Translations under genes and position numbers: made by a program
Notes under the pieces: model-generated
What the model was told of the DNA's origin: nothing
The model's database searches: none
What the model saw: only the letters and a program-made list of their open reading frames with translations
Assembly (NCBI GenBank): GCA_029907355.1
Contig: JARYLZ010000003.1
Coordinates: 1-64,000 of the forward strand
Direction: 5' to 3'
DNA: 64,000 bases
DNA from: Bacteroidota bacterium
Lineage (GTDB): Bacteria > Bacteroidota > Ignavibacteria > SZUA-365
Shown: one piece after another, positions 10,177 to 18,554 of the stretch
Position numbering within the stretch: position 1 is the first letter of the stretch
Layout: each line of letters begins with the position of its first letter

Positions 10177-11652
10177 ATGAACGATTCGAACGGATATGAG
10201 GCCGTCATCGGCCTCGAGGTGCATATCCAGCTCACGACGCGCACGAAAGCGTTCTGCGGTTGTTCGACGCGTTTCGGCGACGCACCGAACACGAACACAT
10301 GCCCCGTGTGCCTCGGCTACCCCGGCGCTCTTCCGGTGGCGAACCGCGAGATGATCAGCATGGCGATCGCCCTCGGCCTCGCTACGGGATGCACGATTCA
10401 CCACCGATCCGTTTTCGTGCGGAAACATTACTTCTACCCCGATCTCCCGAAGGGGTATCAGATTTCCCAATACGAGGATCCCATTTGCACGGACGGAACG
10501 GTCGATATCGAACTCGACGACGGCACACGAAAACCCGTACGGATCCGCCGAATCCACATAGAGGAAGACGCAGGGAAATCCCTGCACGACATCGCGACGG
10601 AGACGCTCATCGATCTCAACCGCTGCGGCGTCCCGCTCCTGGAAATCGTCACCGAGCCAGACCTCCGCACACCGGCCGAAGCGCACGCCTTTCTCGTTCT
10701 TCTCCGGAAAATCGTCACATACCTCGAAATCTGCGACGGTAATATGGAGGAGGGGTCTCTGCGCTGCGACGCGAACGTCTCGGTGCGCCCCGCCGGTTCC
10801 CGTGAAATGCGCACGAAGACGGAAATCAAGAACCTGAATTCGTTCCGGAACGTCGAGCGCGCCCTCGGGTACGAGATACACCGGCACGCGGAACTGCTCC
10901 GACAGGGAGAGTCACCCGAATCGGAGACTCTGCTCTGGGATGCCGTGCGCAATCTCACCGTCCCTCTCCGGGGGAAAGAGGAATCTCCCGATTACCGCTA
11001 TTTCCCCGAACCCGATCTCCCCCCTGTCGTCCTCGACGATGCGTGGATCGAGCGTGTGCGGGCCGCCCTGCCGGAGCTCCCCCTCGCGCGGCGCGACCGT
11101 TTCATCGCGAACTACGGTCTCTCGCGCTACGACGCCGACATTCTCACCGCGGAAAAGCCCCTCGCAGATTTTTTCGAACATACCGTCGCAGGACTGAAAC
11201 GCAGGCTCCCCGAAGATTTCAAAACGGCATGCAACTGGGTGACGGGGGATTTCACCCGTATGCTCAGGGAACGGAAACGGCCGATCACAGACCCGCCGTT
11301 GAGTCCCGCTGCCCTCGCAGAACTCCTCGACATGCTCATCGAGGGGACGATCAGCGGGAAGATGGCCAAACAGATCCTCGAGGAAGCGGCCGATACCGGC
11401 GTCCACCCCCGGGAGATCGTGGGACGAAGCGGGGCCGCTCAGCTCACCGACGAAGGTTTCCTCTCGACGCTCATCGATTCCGTGCTCCGGGAGAACGAAC
11501 CCTCCGTGAGGAAATATCTCGGGGGCAGGGAGAACGTCTTCGGCTTCTTCGTCGGTCAGGTGATGAAAGCGACACAAGGCCGGGCAAACCCCGAACTCGT
11601 GAACCGCATTCTCCGGGAGAAATTGGATGAACGGAAAAAATGCCACGAGTGA
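10177..11652 (+). CDS. gatB: Aspartyl/glutamyl-tRNA(Asn/Gln) amidotransferase subunit B
   Basis: YEAVIGLEVHIQL, CPVCLGYPGALPV, YFYPDLPKGYQISQYEDPI, C-terminal YqeY-like region. Confidence 0.96.
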   Translation: MNDSNGYEAVIGLEVHIQLTTRTKAFCGCSTRFGDAPNTNTCPVCLGYPGALPVANREMISMAIALGLATGCTIHHRSVFVRKHYFYPDLPKGYQISQYEDPICTDGTVDIELDDGTRKPVRIRRIHIEEDAGKSLHDIATETLIDLNRCGVPLLEIVTEPDLRTPAEAHAFLVLLRKIVTYLEICDGNMEEGSLRCDANVSVRPAGSREMRTKTEIKNLNSFRNVERALGYEIHRHAELLRQGESPESETLLWDAVRNLTVPLRGKEESPDYRYFPEPDLPPVVLDDAWIERVRAALPELPLARRDRFIANYGLSRYDADILTAEKPLADFFEHTVAGLKRRLPEDFKTACNWVTGDFTRMLRERKRPITDPPLSPAALAELLDMLIEGTISGKMAKQILEEAADTGVHPREIVGRSGAAQLTDEGFLSTLIDSVLRENEPSVRKYLGGRENVFGFFVGQVMKATQGRANPELVNRILREKLDERKKCHE

Positions 11653-11728
11653 TGGAGCGCTCGACCGGCGTGGGCGAAGCGCCGCCCCTCATGCCGCGCC
11701 GTAGACCGATGGAAAAGGGAACGTCCTC

Positions 11729-12859
11729 GTGATGGAAATCGCCGACGTCGCTCTCCTCTTGTTCGGCACGGCAGGAGTTCTCGTCTTCCCATTTCTCGCG
11801 GTCATAAACGCCCGCATGCGCCAGCGCTGTGAACAGCGTAGTACGGCGACGGGAAGTCTTTCCGTGACGGTCGTGATCGCAGCGCACAACGAAGCCTCAC
11901 GCATCGAACGGCTCGTACGATGTCTCTCTCGTCAATCGCGTCCGATGCGAAACCCGCACGTCATCCTCGTGGACGATCGTTCCGACGACGGCACCGCGGA
12001 ACGGGCGCGGGCGGCCGTAGGAAACGGCCTGTGCTTAGAAATCATTCGTATCGATACGACGCCGCCCGGCGTTTCGCCGAAAAAATGGGCCTTGCATTGC
12101 GGCATTTCAGCGACCGAGACCGATATCGTGCTGTTGACCGACGCCGATTGCATGCCGGAACCGATGTGGGTCGAAGGAATGTTGCAGGCATTCGAAACCG
12201 GCGCGGATATCGTTTGCGGACTTTCCCCCATGACGGACGGCAAGGGCTTCACCGGCGCGTACGCGGAATACGAAACGGCACGGACGGCTGTCCAATACGT
12301 GTCGGCCGCCCGCCTCGGAGTCCCTTACATGGCCGTCGGACGGAACTGGGGTTTTCGGAGAGCACTGTACGAGCGTTGCGCGGGACTCGCTCCCTTGTTC
12401 ACCACCCTCGGCGGGGATGACGACCTTCTTTTCCAGCGCATGCTCACTCTGGAACCGAAAGTAACCGTCGTGACGAGACGGGGGACGAGATGTCCAACAA
12501 CAGCCCCACACAGCTTCCGCGCCATGCTCCGGAGAAAACTGAGACATTTCCGCGTCTCGATGCGCTATGCCGCAGGTCCGCGCACGGCCCTCGCCTTGCT
12601 CACGATCTGCGAATGGACCGCCCTCGTGTTCCTACCCTTGTACCTCGCCATGGTTTCGCATGCCCCGCTCCTCTTCGCGGCATGGGTCGTATTCAAACCC
12701 GTGTGGGATACCACTTTTCTCGGCCCGACTCTCCGCGAGTGCGGTCTCGAACGGGGGGGTGTCACGGAGCTGGCATACACGGCTTTCCTCGGCGTGTTCC
12801 ACCTCGTATTTTCTTCCGTCGTCGGTCTCGTCTCCTTCATCGTCAAACCCCGCTGGTGA
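11729..12859 (+). CDS. Family 2 glycosyltransferase with C-terminal membrane segments
   Basis: VTVVIAAHNEASRIERLVRCL, VDDRSDDGTAE, LLTDADCMP, GGDDDLLFQRM, C-terminal TM helices. Confidence 0.85.
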   Translation: MMEIADVALLLFGTAGVLVFPFLAVINARMRQRCEQRSTATGSLSVTVVIAAHNEASRIERLVRCLSRQSRPMRNPHVILVDDRSDDGTAERARAAVGNGLCLEIIRIDTTPPGVSPKKWALHCGISATETDIVLLTDADCMPEPMWVEGMLQAFETGADIVCGLSPMTDGKGFTGAYAEYETARTAVQYVSAARLGVPYMAVGRNWGFRRALYERCAGLAPLFTTLGGDDDLLFQRMLTLEPKVTVVTRRGTRCPTTAPHSFRAMLRRKLRHFRVSMRYAAGPRTALALLTICEWTALVFLPLYLAMVSHAPLLFAAWVVFKPVWDTTFLGPTLRECGLERGGVTELAYTAFLGVFHLVFSSVVGLVSFIVKPRW

Positions 12860-12862
12860 CTC

Positions 12863-13693
12863 ATGGCCTGTATGGAGGCATTTCGGAGTGTCTACGCTCC
12901 CCCGACGGACCACCCGAACGCCGGGCGGTGGCAACGGGCTATCGACGGTGCGCTCGCGCGCGGGTATCTGGTGGCGGACATTCTTTCGGAACGCATCCCG
13001 CTGCGCGGTGCGGACATCCTCGACGCCGGCGCAGGGGTGGGAGGAACCTCGATCTGCCTCGCACAACGCGGCGCGAAAGTCGTTGCGCTGGACCGCGACG
13101 CGGCGCGATGTTCCGCCTTGCGCGCCCTCGGTCTTCTCGTCGTGCTCGCCGATGCTTCGAGGACGCCCTTCCGCGCGGAACGTTTCGACGGCATCGTCCT
13201 GCAGGATGTGCTTGAACACTGCTGCAATCCCGCCGCTGTGCTGCGAGAAGCGTACCGCCTCCTCCGTCCCGGCGGGGCTGTCTATATCAGCACACCGAAC
13301 CGGTACGCACTCGTCAACTTCCTTGCGGATCCCCATTGGGGCCTTCCTTTCATCGCGGTGCTTTCCCGTCCCGCCCTCCGTACCGCGCTCAGACTCGTGC
13401 GTCCGCACGACGCACACCGCCGGGATCTGGCCCGCCTTCTCGGGTTCAGGGAATTCACTTCCCTTCTCGAGAAAACGGGCTTTCGCTGGACGTTGCGCAC
13501 GGAGATCGCCGCCTCGGCCTTGTTCGCGCGACCGGATGCTGTTGTCTGGAGCAGGCTTCACCGGCTGGCGGCCCGCCTGCTCCGGTTCAATCCATTTTGC
13601 CGAATGGTGATGGGCATTTCGCGAAGGGAATACGGCCTTGCACCTCGCGTCGTGTTCCCATGCTGGTATGCCCTCTGTACGAAACCATCATGA
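12863..13693 (+). CDS. Class I SAM-dependent methyltransferase
   Basis: ADILDAGAGVGGTSICLAQRGAKVVALDRD, FDGIVLQDVLEHCCNPAAVLREAYRLLRPGGAVYISTPN. Confidence 0.88.
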   Translation: MACMEAFRSVYAPPTDHPNAGRWQRAIDGALARGYLVADILSERIPLRGADILDAGAGVGGTSICLAQRGAKVVALDRDAARCSALRALGLLVVLADASRTPFRAERFDGIVLQDVLEHCCNPAAVLREAYRLLRPGGAVYISTPNRYALVNFLADPHWGLPFIAVLSRPALRTALRLVRPHDAHRRDLARLLGFREFTSLLEKTGFRWTLRTEIAASALFARPDAVVWSRLHRLAARLLRFNPFCRMVMGISRREYGLAPRVVFPCWYALCTKPS

Positions 13694-14709
13694 CGCTCCG
13701 AACCGCCGCCAATCTCCTCTCCTGTCTCACCGCCCGCCGGGTATCCAACACCGTGCGTGCTCTCGCCGCATGCATCCGGGCGGAACGGAGCGGCACCGCC
13801 GCGGTCGCAGGCAAGCCGCATACGGTTACGATCGAACCGACGAACCTCTGCAACCTCCACTGCCCGGAATGCCCATCGGGCAGCGGCGCCCTGCGTAGAC
13901 GCGAAGGGTACATGGATTACGATGCTTTCGTCGAGATCGTCGACGAGATTGCGCCGGACGTCGTCGCCGTGCAGCTGTTCTTCCAGGGTGAACCCTTCCT
14001 GCATCCCCGTATCGAAGACATGATATCGTACGCGCACCGCAAACGCCTTTTCGTGTCGGTCAGCACGAACGCCCATTTCATCGACGAGGACAACGCGGAA
14101 CGCATACTGCGTGCGGGCGTGGACAAACTCATCGTGTCCCTGGACGGTGCGACCGAGGAGAGTTACCGTTCGTACCGCGTCGGGGGGAACTTCTCCCGTG
14201 TCATCGGGGCTCTCAAGGCCTTGCACCGATGCCGGTGCGCGGGGATCGGGAAACGGTGCGAACTCGTCGTGCAGTGCCTCGTGACACGGGGGAACGAACC
14301 GGAGATCCCCCGCATGCGGGCGCTGGCACGGCGTTACGGAGCCGCCCTCACGTTGAAAACCATCCAGGTGCATTCGCTCGAGGGGGCGCAGCGTTTCCTC
14401 CCGCGGAACGACCGTTACAGCCGCTATGTCATGCATGGCGATTCGTTCCGCCCGAAAAGCCCTTTGAAAAACCGGTGCCGGCGCCTATGGACGCACGGCG
14501 TGATCACCTGGGACGGCACGGCGGTCCCCTGCTGTTTCGACAAGGATGCCGCTTTCCCGCTCGGGACGGTCACCGGCAATTCGTACTGGGCGGTATGGTC
14601 TTCCGCACCGTACATGGAATTCAGGAACGCCGTGCTTCGAAATCGCAGGAGCATCACGATGTGCACGAATTGCACGGAGGGACTTCGTGTCTACCCCAGA
14701 GGAAAATGA
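13690..14709 (+). CDS. Radical SAM protein with SPASM-like C-terminus
   Basis: EPTNLCNLHCPEC (CxxxCxxC), FFQGEPFLHP, STNAHFIDE, C-terminal CCF..C..C cysteines. ATG overlaps the preceding stop (ATGA). Confidence 0.88.
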   Translation: MTLRTAANLLSCLTARRVSNTVRALAACIRAERSGTAAVAGKPHTVTIEPTNLCNLHCPECPSGSGALRRREGYMDYDAFVEIVDEIAPDVVAVQLFFQGEPFLHPRIEDMISYAHRKRLFVSVSTNAHFIDEDNAERILRAGVDKLIVSLDGATEESYRSYRVGGNFSRVIGALKALHRCRCAGIGKRCELVVQCLVTRGNEPEIPRMRALARRYGAALTLKTIQVHSLEGAQRFLPRNDRYSRYVMHGDSFRPKSPLKNRCRRLWTHGVITWDGTAVPCCFDKDAAFPLGTVTGNSYWAVWSSAPYMEFRNAVLRNRRSITMCTNCTEGLRVYPRGK

Positions 14710-16576
14710 GAGGGGGATCCCCGGCCGTAGCGCCGGGGCGAAACCCGACGTGGGAACCGAGAGCGCACGTGGCTCCCGCTCCCCGGAACAAGAGGAGACG
14801 TCAACGGCGGAGCGGCGGGAAGATAAGAACCACGAGGGAAACGCCCCTGAATTCCCCGACCCTCTCTCGGAGAGCGCGGTCCTCCTGGAGCTGAGCCGCA
14901 TGCTCAACTCCATGCAGGATCTCGACGCCATCCTCAACAACGTCCTCCTGACGGCGATGGGCAGACTGCTCATCCCGAAAGGGCTCGTGCTGATCGAGAC
15001 GTCGGCATGGCGCTTCGATGTCCGGATCGCCAAGGGAATCGAAGAAACCGCACGTGAAAAATCCTTCGTCCTGCCTGTCGATTGGCGGACGTTCTTCCTC
15101 ATCGATGAACTCGACGCGGTGGCGGAGCCCGAGATCCGGCGGTTCCGCGACTTCTGTGCGGGATATGGGTTGCACGCGATCATCCCCGTCGTCCTGCAGG
15201 AGAGGCTAGCCGGTGTGCTCTGTTTCGGGCGGAAGAGCACGGCCGAACCATTCACTCCATCCGACCGGGTTTTCCTGCATTCCCTGGCGGAAATCACCGG
15301 CGTCGCCATCAACAACGCATTGACCATCGAGAGTCTCCGTCTCACGAACCGGCGGCTCGACGCCAAAGTACAGGAGATGAACACCCTGTTCGAGTTGAGC
15401 CGCGAAATGAACGCGACCTTCGACGAACAGAGAATTCTCCGCGTGCTGGCGTACACCCTGATGGGACAGCTCCGCGCGATGCGTTATGCGGTCTTCCTCG
15501 CCGACGAGACACGCATGCGGCCCGTTCTCCTGCGGCTTACGAATCTCCAAGAGAACGATGTTCTCCCCGACACTCTCCGTGAGGTCGGCGCACCCCTTTC
15601 CCTCCAGAGGGGCCGCGAACCGCGGAACGAAACGGAGAAGTGGCTCGCTGCGGCCGGCATACACGCCGTCGTTCCTCTCCGCTCCGCTGACCGCGTCTGC
15701 GGACTCCTCTGTGTCGGCGAACGTCTCGGCGGCGAGCCGTACGGCGAAACGGACTTGGCATACCTTTCCGGTTTGGCCGACATCACGATCGCCGCGCTCG
15801 AAAATGCACGGATGGTGCGGGAAATGGTCGTCAAACGCGAACTCGAACGCGACCTTCTCCTTGCGCGCTCCATCCAGAACGGTCTGCTCCCGAAATCGCT
15901 GCCCCAACCGGAAGGTTACGAAATCGCGGCGATCAACGAACCTTCCTTGCAGGTCGGGGGAGATTATTACGATGTCATCACCCTTTCGGACCACGAGTAC
16001 GTTCTCGGGATCGGCGACGTGGCGGGCAAGGGGGTACCTGCATCCCTCCTCATGGCGAACGTGCAGGCCGCCCTCCGTATCATCGCGCCTTTACGACTCC
16101 CCATGGACGAAGCGACGCGACGATTGAACGCGCTCGTCTTCTCGAACACCGAGCCGGACACGTTCATCACGTTCTTCTGGGGTCTCCTGGACACACGAGC
16201 CCATACCTTCACCTATGTCAACGCAGGGCACAACCCGCCACACTTGTTCCACACGGACGGGCGGCATCGTTCCCTCGACGCCGGCGGCCTCATTCTCGGC
16301 GTCGTCGACGAGCCGTTCCCTTACGAGACGGAAACGGTCGAGGTCCTTCCCGGCGACATCCTCGTCGCATTCACCGACGGCGTGAGCGAGGCTTTCTCGC
16401 CGGAAATGAAGGAGTACGGAACGGCACGACTCGAACGTCTCGTGCTGGATAAGGCGGGGTCCTCCGCACGGGACATTCTCGAAAGCATACGACGCGATGT
16501 CCTCCGGCATTCCTCCGGCATGAAACAGGCCGACGACATTACTCTCCTTGTCGTCGGAAGAGCCTCGAGCGACTGA
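14687..16576 (+). CDS. Two GAF-like domains plus SpoIIE/RsbU-type PP2C phosphatase
   Basis: GTG start preceded by GGAGG. C-terminal LARSIQNGLLPKSLP, VGGDYYDVI, GDVAGKGVPASLLMANVQAALR, NAGHNPP, FTDGVSEA. Confidence 0.88.
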   Translation: MSTPEENERGIPGRSAGAKPDVGTESARGSRSPEQEETSTAERREDKNHEGNAPEFPDPLSESAVLLELSRMLNSMQDLDAILNNVLLTAMGRLLIPKGLVLIETSAWRFDVRIAKGIEETAREKSFVLPVDWRTFFLIDELDAVAEPEIRRFRDFCAGYGLHAIIPVVLQERLAGVLCFGRKSTAEPFTPSDRVFLHSLAEITGVAINNALTIESLRLTNRRLDAKVQEMNTLFELSREMNATFDEQRILRVLAYTLMGQLRAMRYAVFLADETRMRPVLLRLTNLQENDVLPDTLREVGAPLSLQRGREPRNETEKWLAAAGIHAVVPLRSADRVCGLLCVGERLGGEPYGETDLAYLSGLADITIAALENARMVREMVVKRELERDLLLARSIQNGLLPKSLPQPEGYEIAAINEPSLQVGGDYYDVITLSDHEYVLGIGDVAGKGVPASLLMANVQAALRIIAPLRLPMDEATRRLNALVFSNTEPDTFITFFWGLLDTRAHTFTYVNAGHNPPHLFHTDGRHRSLDAGGLILGVVDEPFPYETETVEVLPGDILVAFTDGVSEAFSPEMKEYGTARLERLVLDKAGSSARDILESIRRDVLRHSSGMKQADDITLLVVGRASSD

Positions 16577-16592
16577 GTCGCCGGGTTCTCCC

Positions 16593-17966
16593 TCAAAGTG
16601 CCGCTGCCGTGGTCGCCTTTTCCAAACCGTGACCGTCTGCCGTGGCGTCTTCGCGTTTCAGGAGCCAGGAAAACAGGAAACCCAGAAGACCGAGTGCGGC
16701 GAACAGCAGAATCGTCCAAGTGTAATCGTATGTCGCCGCTTTCCCCTCTGCGAGGGCTTCACCGACTCCAGGGTTCGTTACATCGAGGATCCAACCGGCG
16801 AGGATGGGGAAAGCCCAGAGCCCGAGATTCTGGAGCGAGGCCATGGCACCGTAAGCGGTTCCGAGCCGCTTCTCCTCGACGATGAGGGCGACCGCGGGCC
16901 ACATCGCTGCCGGGACGAGTGAAAAGGCGATCCCGAGAATGAACATCGCCACATATGGGGTCATGGACGTCAATGCCAGGACGAGGTGCGTCGCGATGAG
17001 AAGACCGGACCCGAGGATCATGAGCGTGGCGCGCTTTCCCCGCCGGTCGACAAACCACCCGAACAGCGGCGTGAAGACGATGGTCCCCCAGATGATCAGG
17101 CTGGAAAGCATCCCGCTCCACTCGAGGTCGAGCCCGAACTTGTTGTGCAAGAGGTCGGGGCAATACGCCTGGAAAGGAAACACGGCGGAATAAAACGTCA
17201 CGCAGAGGAAGATGACGTAGAGGAAAGACTTGTTCCGGACGAGCGCGACGATATCGGCGAACCGGAACTCCTCGGAGGGCTCGCCGCGGGCTTCGATGGG
17301 TCCGCCCTTTCCCGCCGTCGCGTCGTACATGAGGTAGACGAGCCAGAAGAGAAACCCGACGCCCATGATCACCGCGGCCACCCACAACGCCAGCGTCCAA
17401 CCCATAGGACCGCCGACGAGCTGGGGCGAGAAGATCAGCGCCGCCGCCGTGCCGACCCTCGCGATGGCGATATTCACCGCGAAAGCGGTGGCGAGTTCCC
17501 TGCCCTTGAACCATTTCACGAGCACCTTGTTGATGACGACGATGCTCGTCTCCGCACCAAGACCGAAGAGAAGACGGCCGAGCATCATCATCTTCAAGGG
17601 GGCAGAGTACGCGGGAAACACGGCGGACATGACCCCGTAGCCGAAACCGCCGGCACGGAACGTGTCGCTCGCACCGTATGCGGTGAGGAACGCGCCGGCG
17701 GTACAGATCGCGACGAAGAGAAAACCCGTGCGCCTGATCCCCCACTTGTCGAGAATGATGCCGCCGAGGATCGACATCAAGAGGAACGTGTTCGGAAAGG
17801 AGTAGAACGACACGATCAGGCCGTACTCGACGTTCGTAAAGCCCAACTGCGCCTGCAGGATGGATTTGATCGAGGACATCGCGTCGTACACGTAGTAATT
17901 CGCGGCGATGACGATGCTCGCGATGGCGAGAACGACCCAGCGGACGGCGGGGGATACGGTTTTCAT
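16593..17966 (-). CDS. MFS transporter, MFSD1-like
   Basis: About 12 TM segments; YYVYDAMSSIKSILQAQLGF...YSFPNTFLLMSILGGIILDKWGIRRTG...GLGAETSIVVINKVLVKWFKGRELATAFAVNIAIARVG. Confidence 0.82.
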   Translation of the reverse strand: MKTVSPAVRWVVLAIASIVIAANYYVYDAMSSIKSILQAQLGFTNVEYGLIVSFYSFPNTFLLMSILGGIILDKWGIRRTGFLFVAICTAGAFLTAYGASDTFRAGGFGYGVMSAVFPAYSAPLKMMMLGRLLFGLGAETSIVVINKVLVKWFKGRELATAFAVNIAIARVGTAAALIFSPQLVGGPMGWTLALWVAAVIMGVGFLFWLVYLMYDATAGKGGPIEARGEPSEEFRFADIVALVRNKSFLYVIFLCVTFYSAVFPFQAYCPDLLHNKFGLDLEWSGMLSSLIIWGTIVFTPLFGWFVDRRGKRATLMILGSGLLIATHLVLALTSMTPYVAMFILGIAFSLVPAAMWPAVALIVEEKRLGTAYGAMASLQNLGLWAFPILAGWILDVTNPGVGEALAEGKAATYDYTWTILLFAALGLLGFLFSWLLKREDATADGHGLEKATTAAAL

Positions 17967-18022
17967 GTGCGGTGAAGTCGTGGAGGCGGTGGGGGGGGAC
18001 GGGTTAAACCGTTTCGACGGGT

Positions 18023-18418
18023 TCAGGCGTGCGGGGAATCCTTCGTTCGAAAACGGATGAAGCCCCGTCGTTCGAGTTGATGCATGAAGACGGCGAGGCG
18101 TTCCTCGACCGGCTCCGCCTCTTCGCCGAAGGTTCCGCGCAGGGATTCCGCGATATCGCGGACGTCCGCCCGCCCGTCAATTCTCGTCCAGACGTGCGAA
18201 CCGAATCGGTCCAGCGTGATTTTGATATACGGCGATCGAGAACGCGGCACGAGATATTTCTGCATCCATGCCACATGGAAGCGCGGCATGTCGACGACGA
18301 CGCGTCCATCCGCGTTCACGGTATGCGCGAAGAGCCTTTCGGGGACGAGGGACAGGAGGTTGACGCCGGCGCGGCGTTTCCGGAACATCGAGATGTTCAC
18401 ACGCGGGTGGACGGGCAA
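18023..18418 (-). CDS. PqqD family protein (RRE-like fold)
   Basis: LDRFGSHVWTRIDGRADVRDIAESLRGTFGE..EPVEERLAVFMHQLERRGFIRF. Start may be TTG 18418 or ATG 18388. Confidence 0.75.
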   Translation of the reverse strand: MPVHPRVNISMFRKRRAGVNLLSLVPERLFAHTVNADGRVVVDMPRFHVAWMQKYLVPRSRSPYIKITLDRFGSHVWTRIDGRADVRDIAESLRGTFGEEAEPVEERLAVFMHQLERRGFIRFRTKDSPHA

Positions 18419-18492
18419 GGAGCGGTGTGGTATGTCGGGCGAAAACCGGGGAGATCCCGCCCAGGTCGGCCCATACCGGAAGGGAAACGACG

Positions 18493-18532
18493 CACAGGAA
18501 AGGCCGCTCGTCCCGCTGCGGCCTTTCCTGTG
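18493..18532 (-). terminator. 15-bp perfect hairpin, possible terminator after the OPT gene
   Basis: CACAGGAAAGGCCGC / GCGGCCTTTCCTGTG with 10-nt loop; only a weak U-tract on the minus strand. Confidence 0.55.
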
Positions 18533-18554
18533 CTCTGGACGATCGTACGGGCGG

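Noticed and set aside
8710-11652. 980-aa plus-strand ORF
   Set aside because: Its first half is an alternative frame of the MATE-like gene (HRRR-rich), running by chance into the gatB frame; the real gatB starts at 10177.
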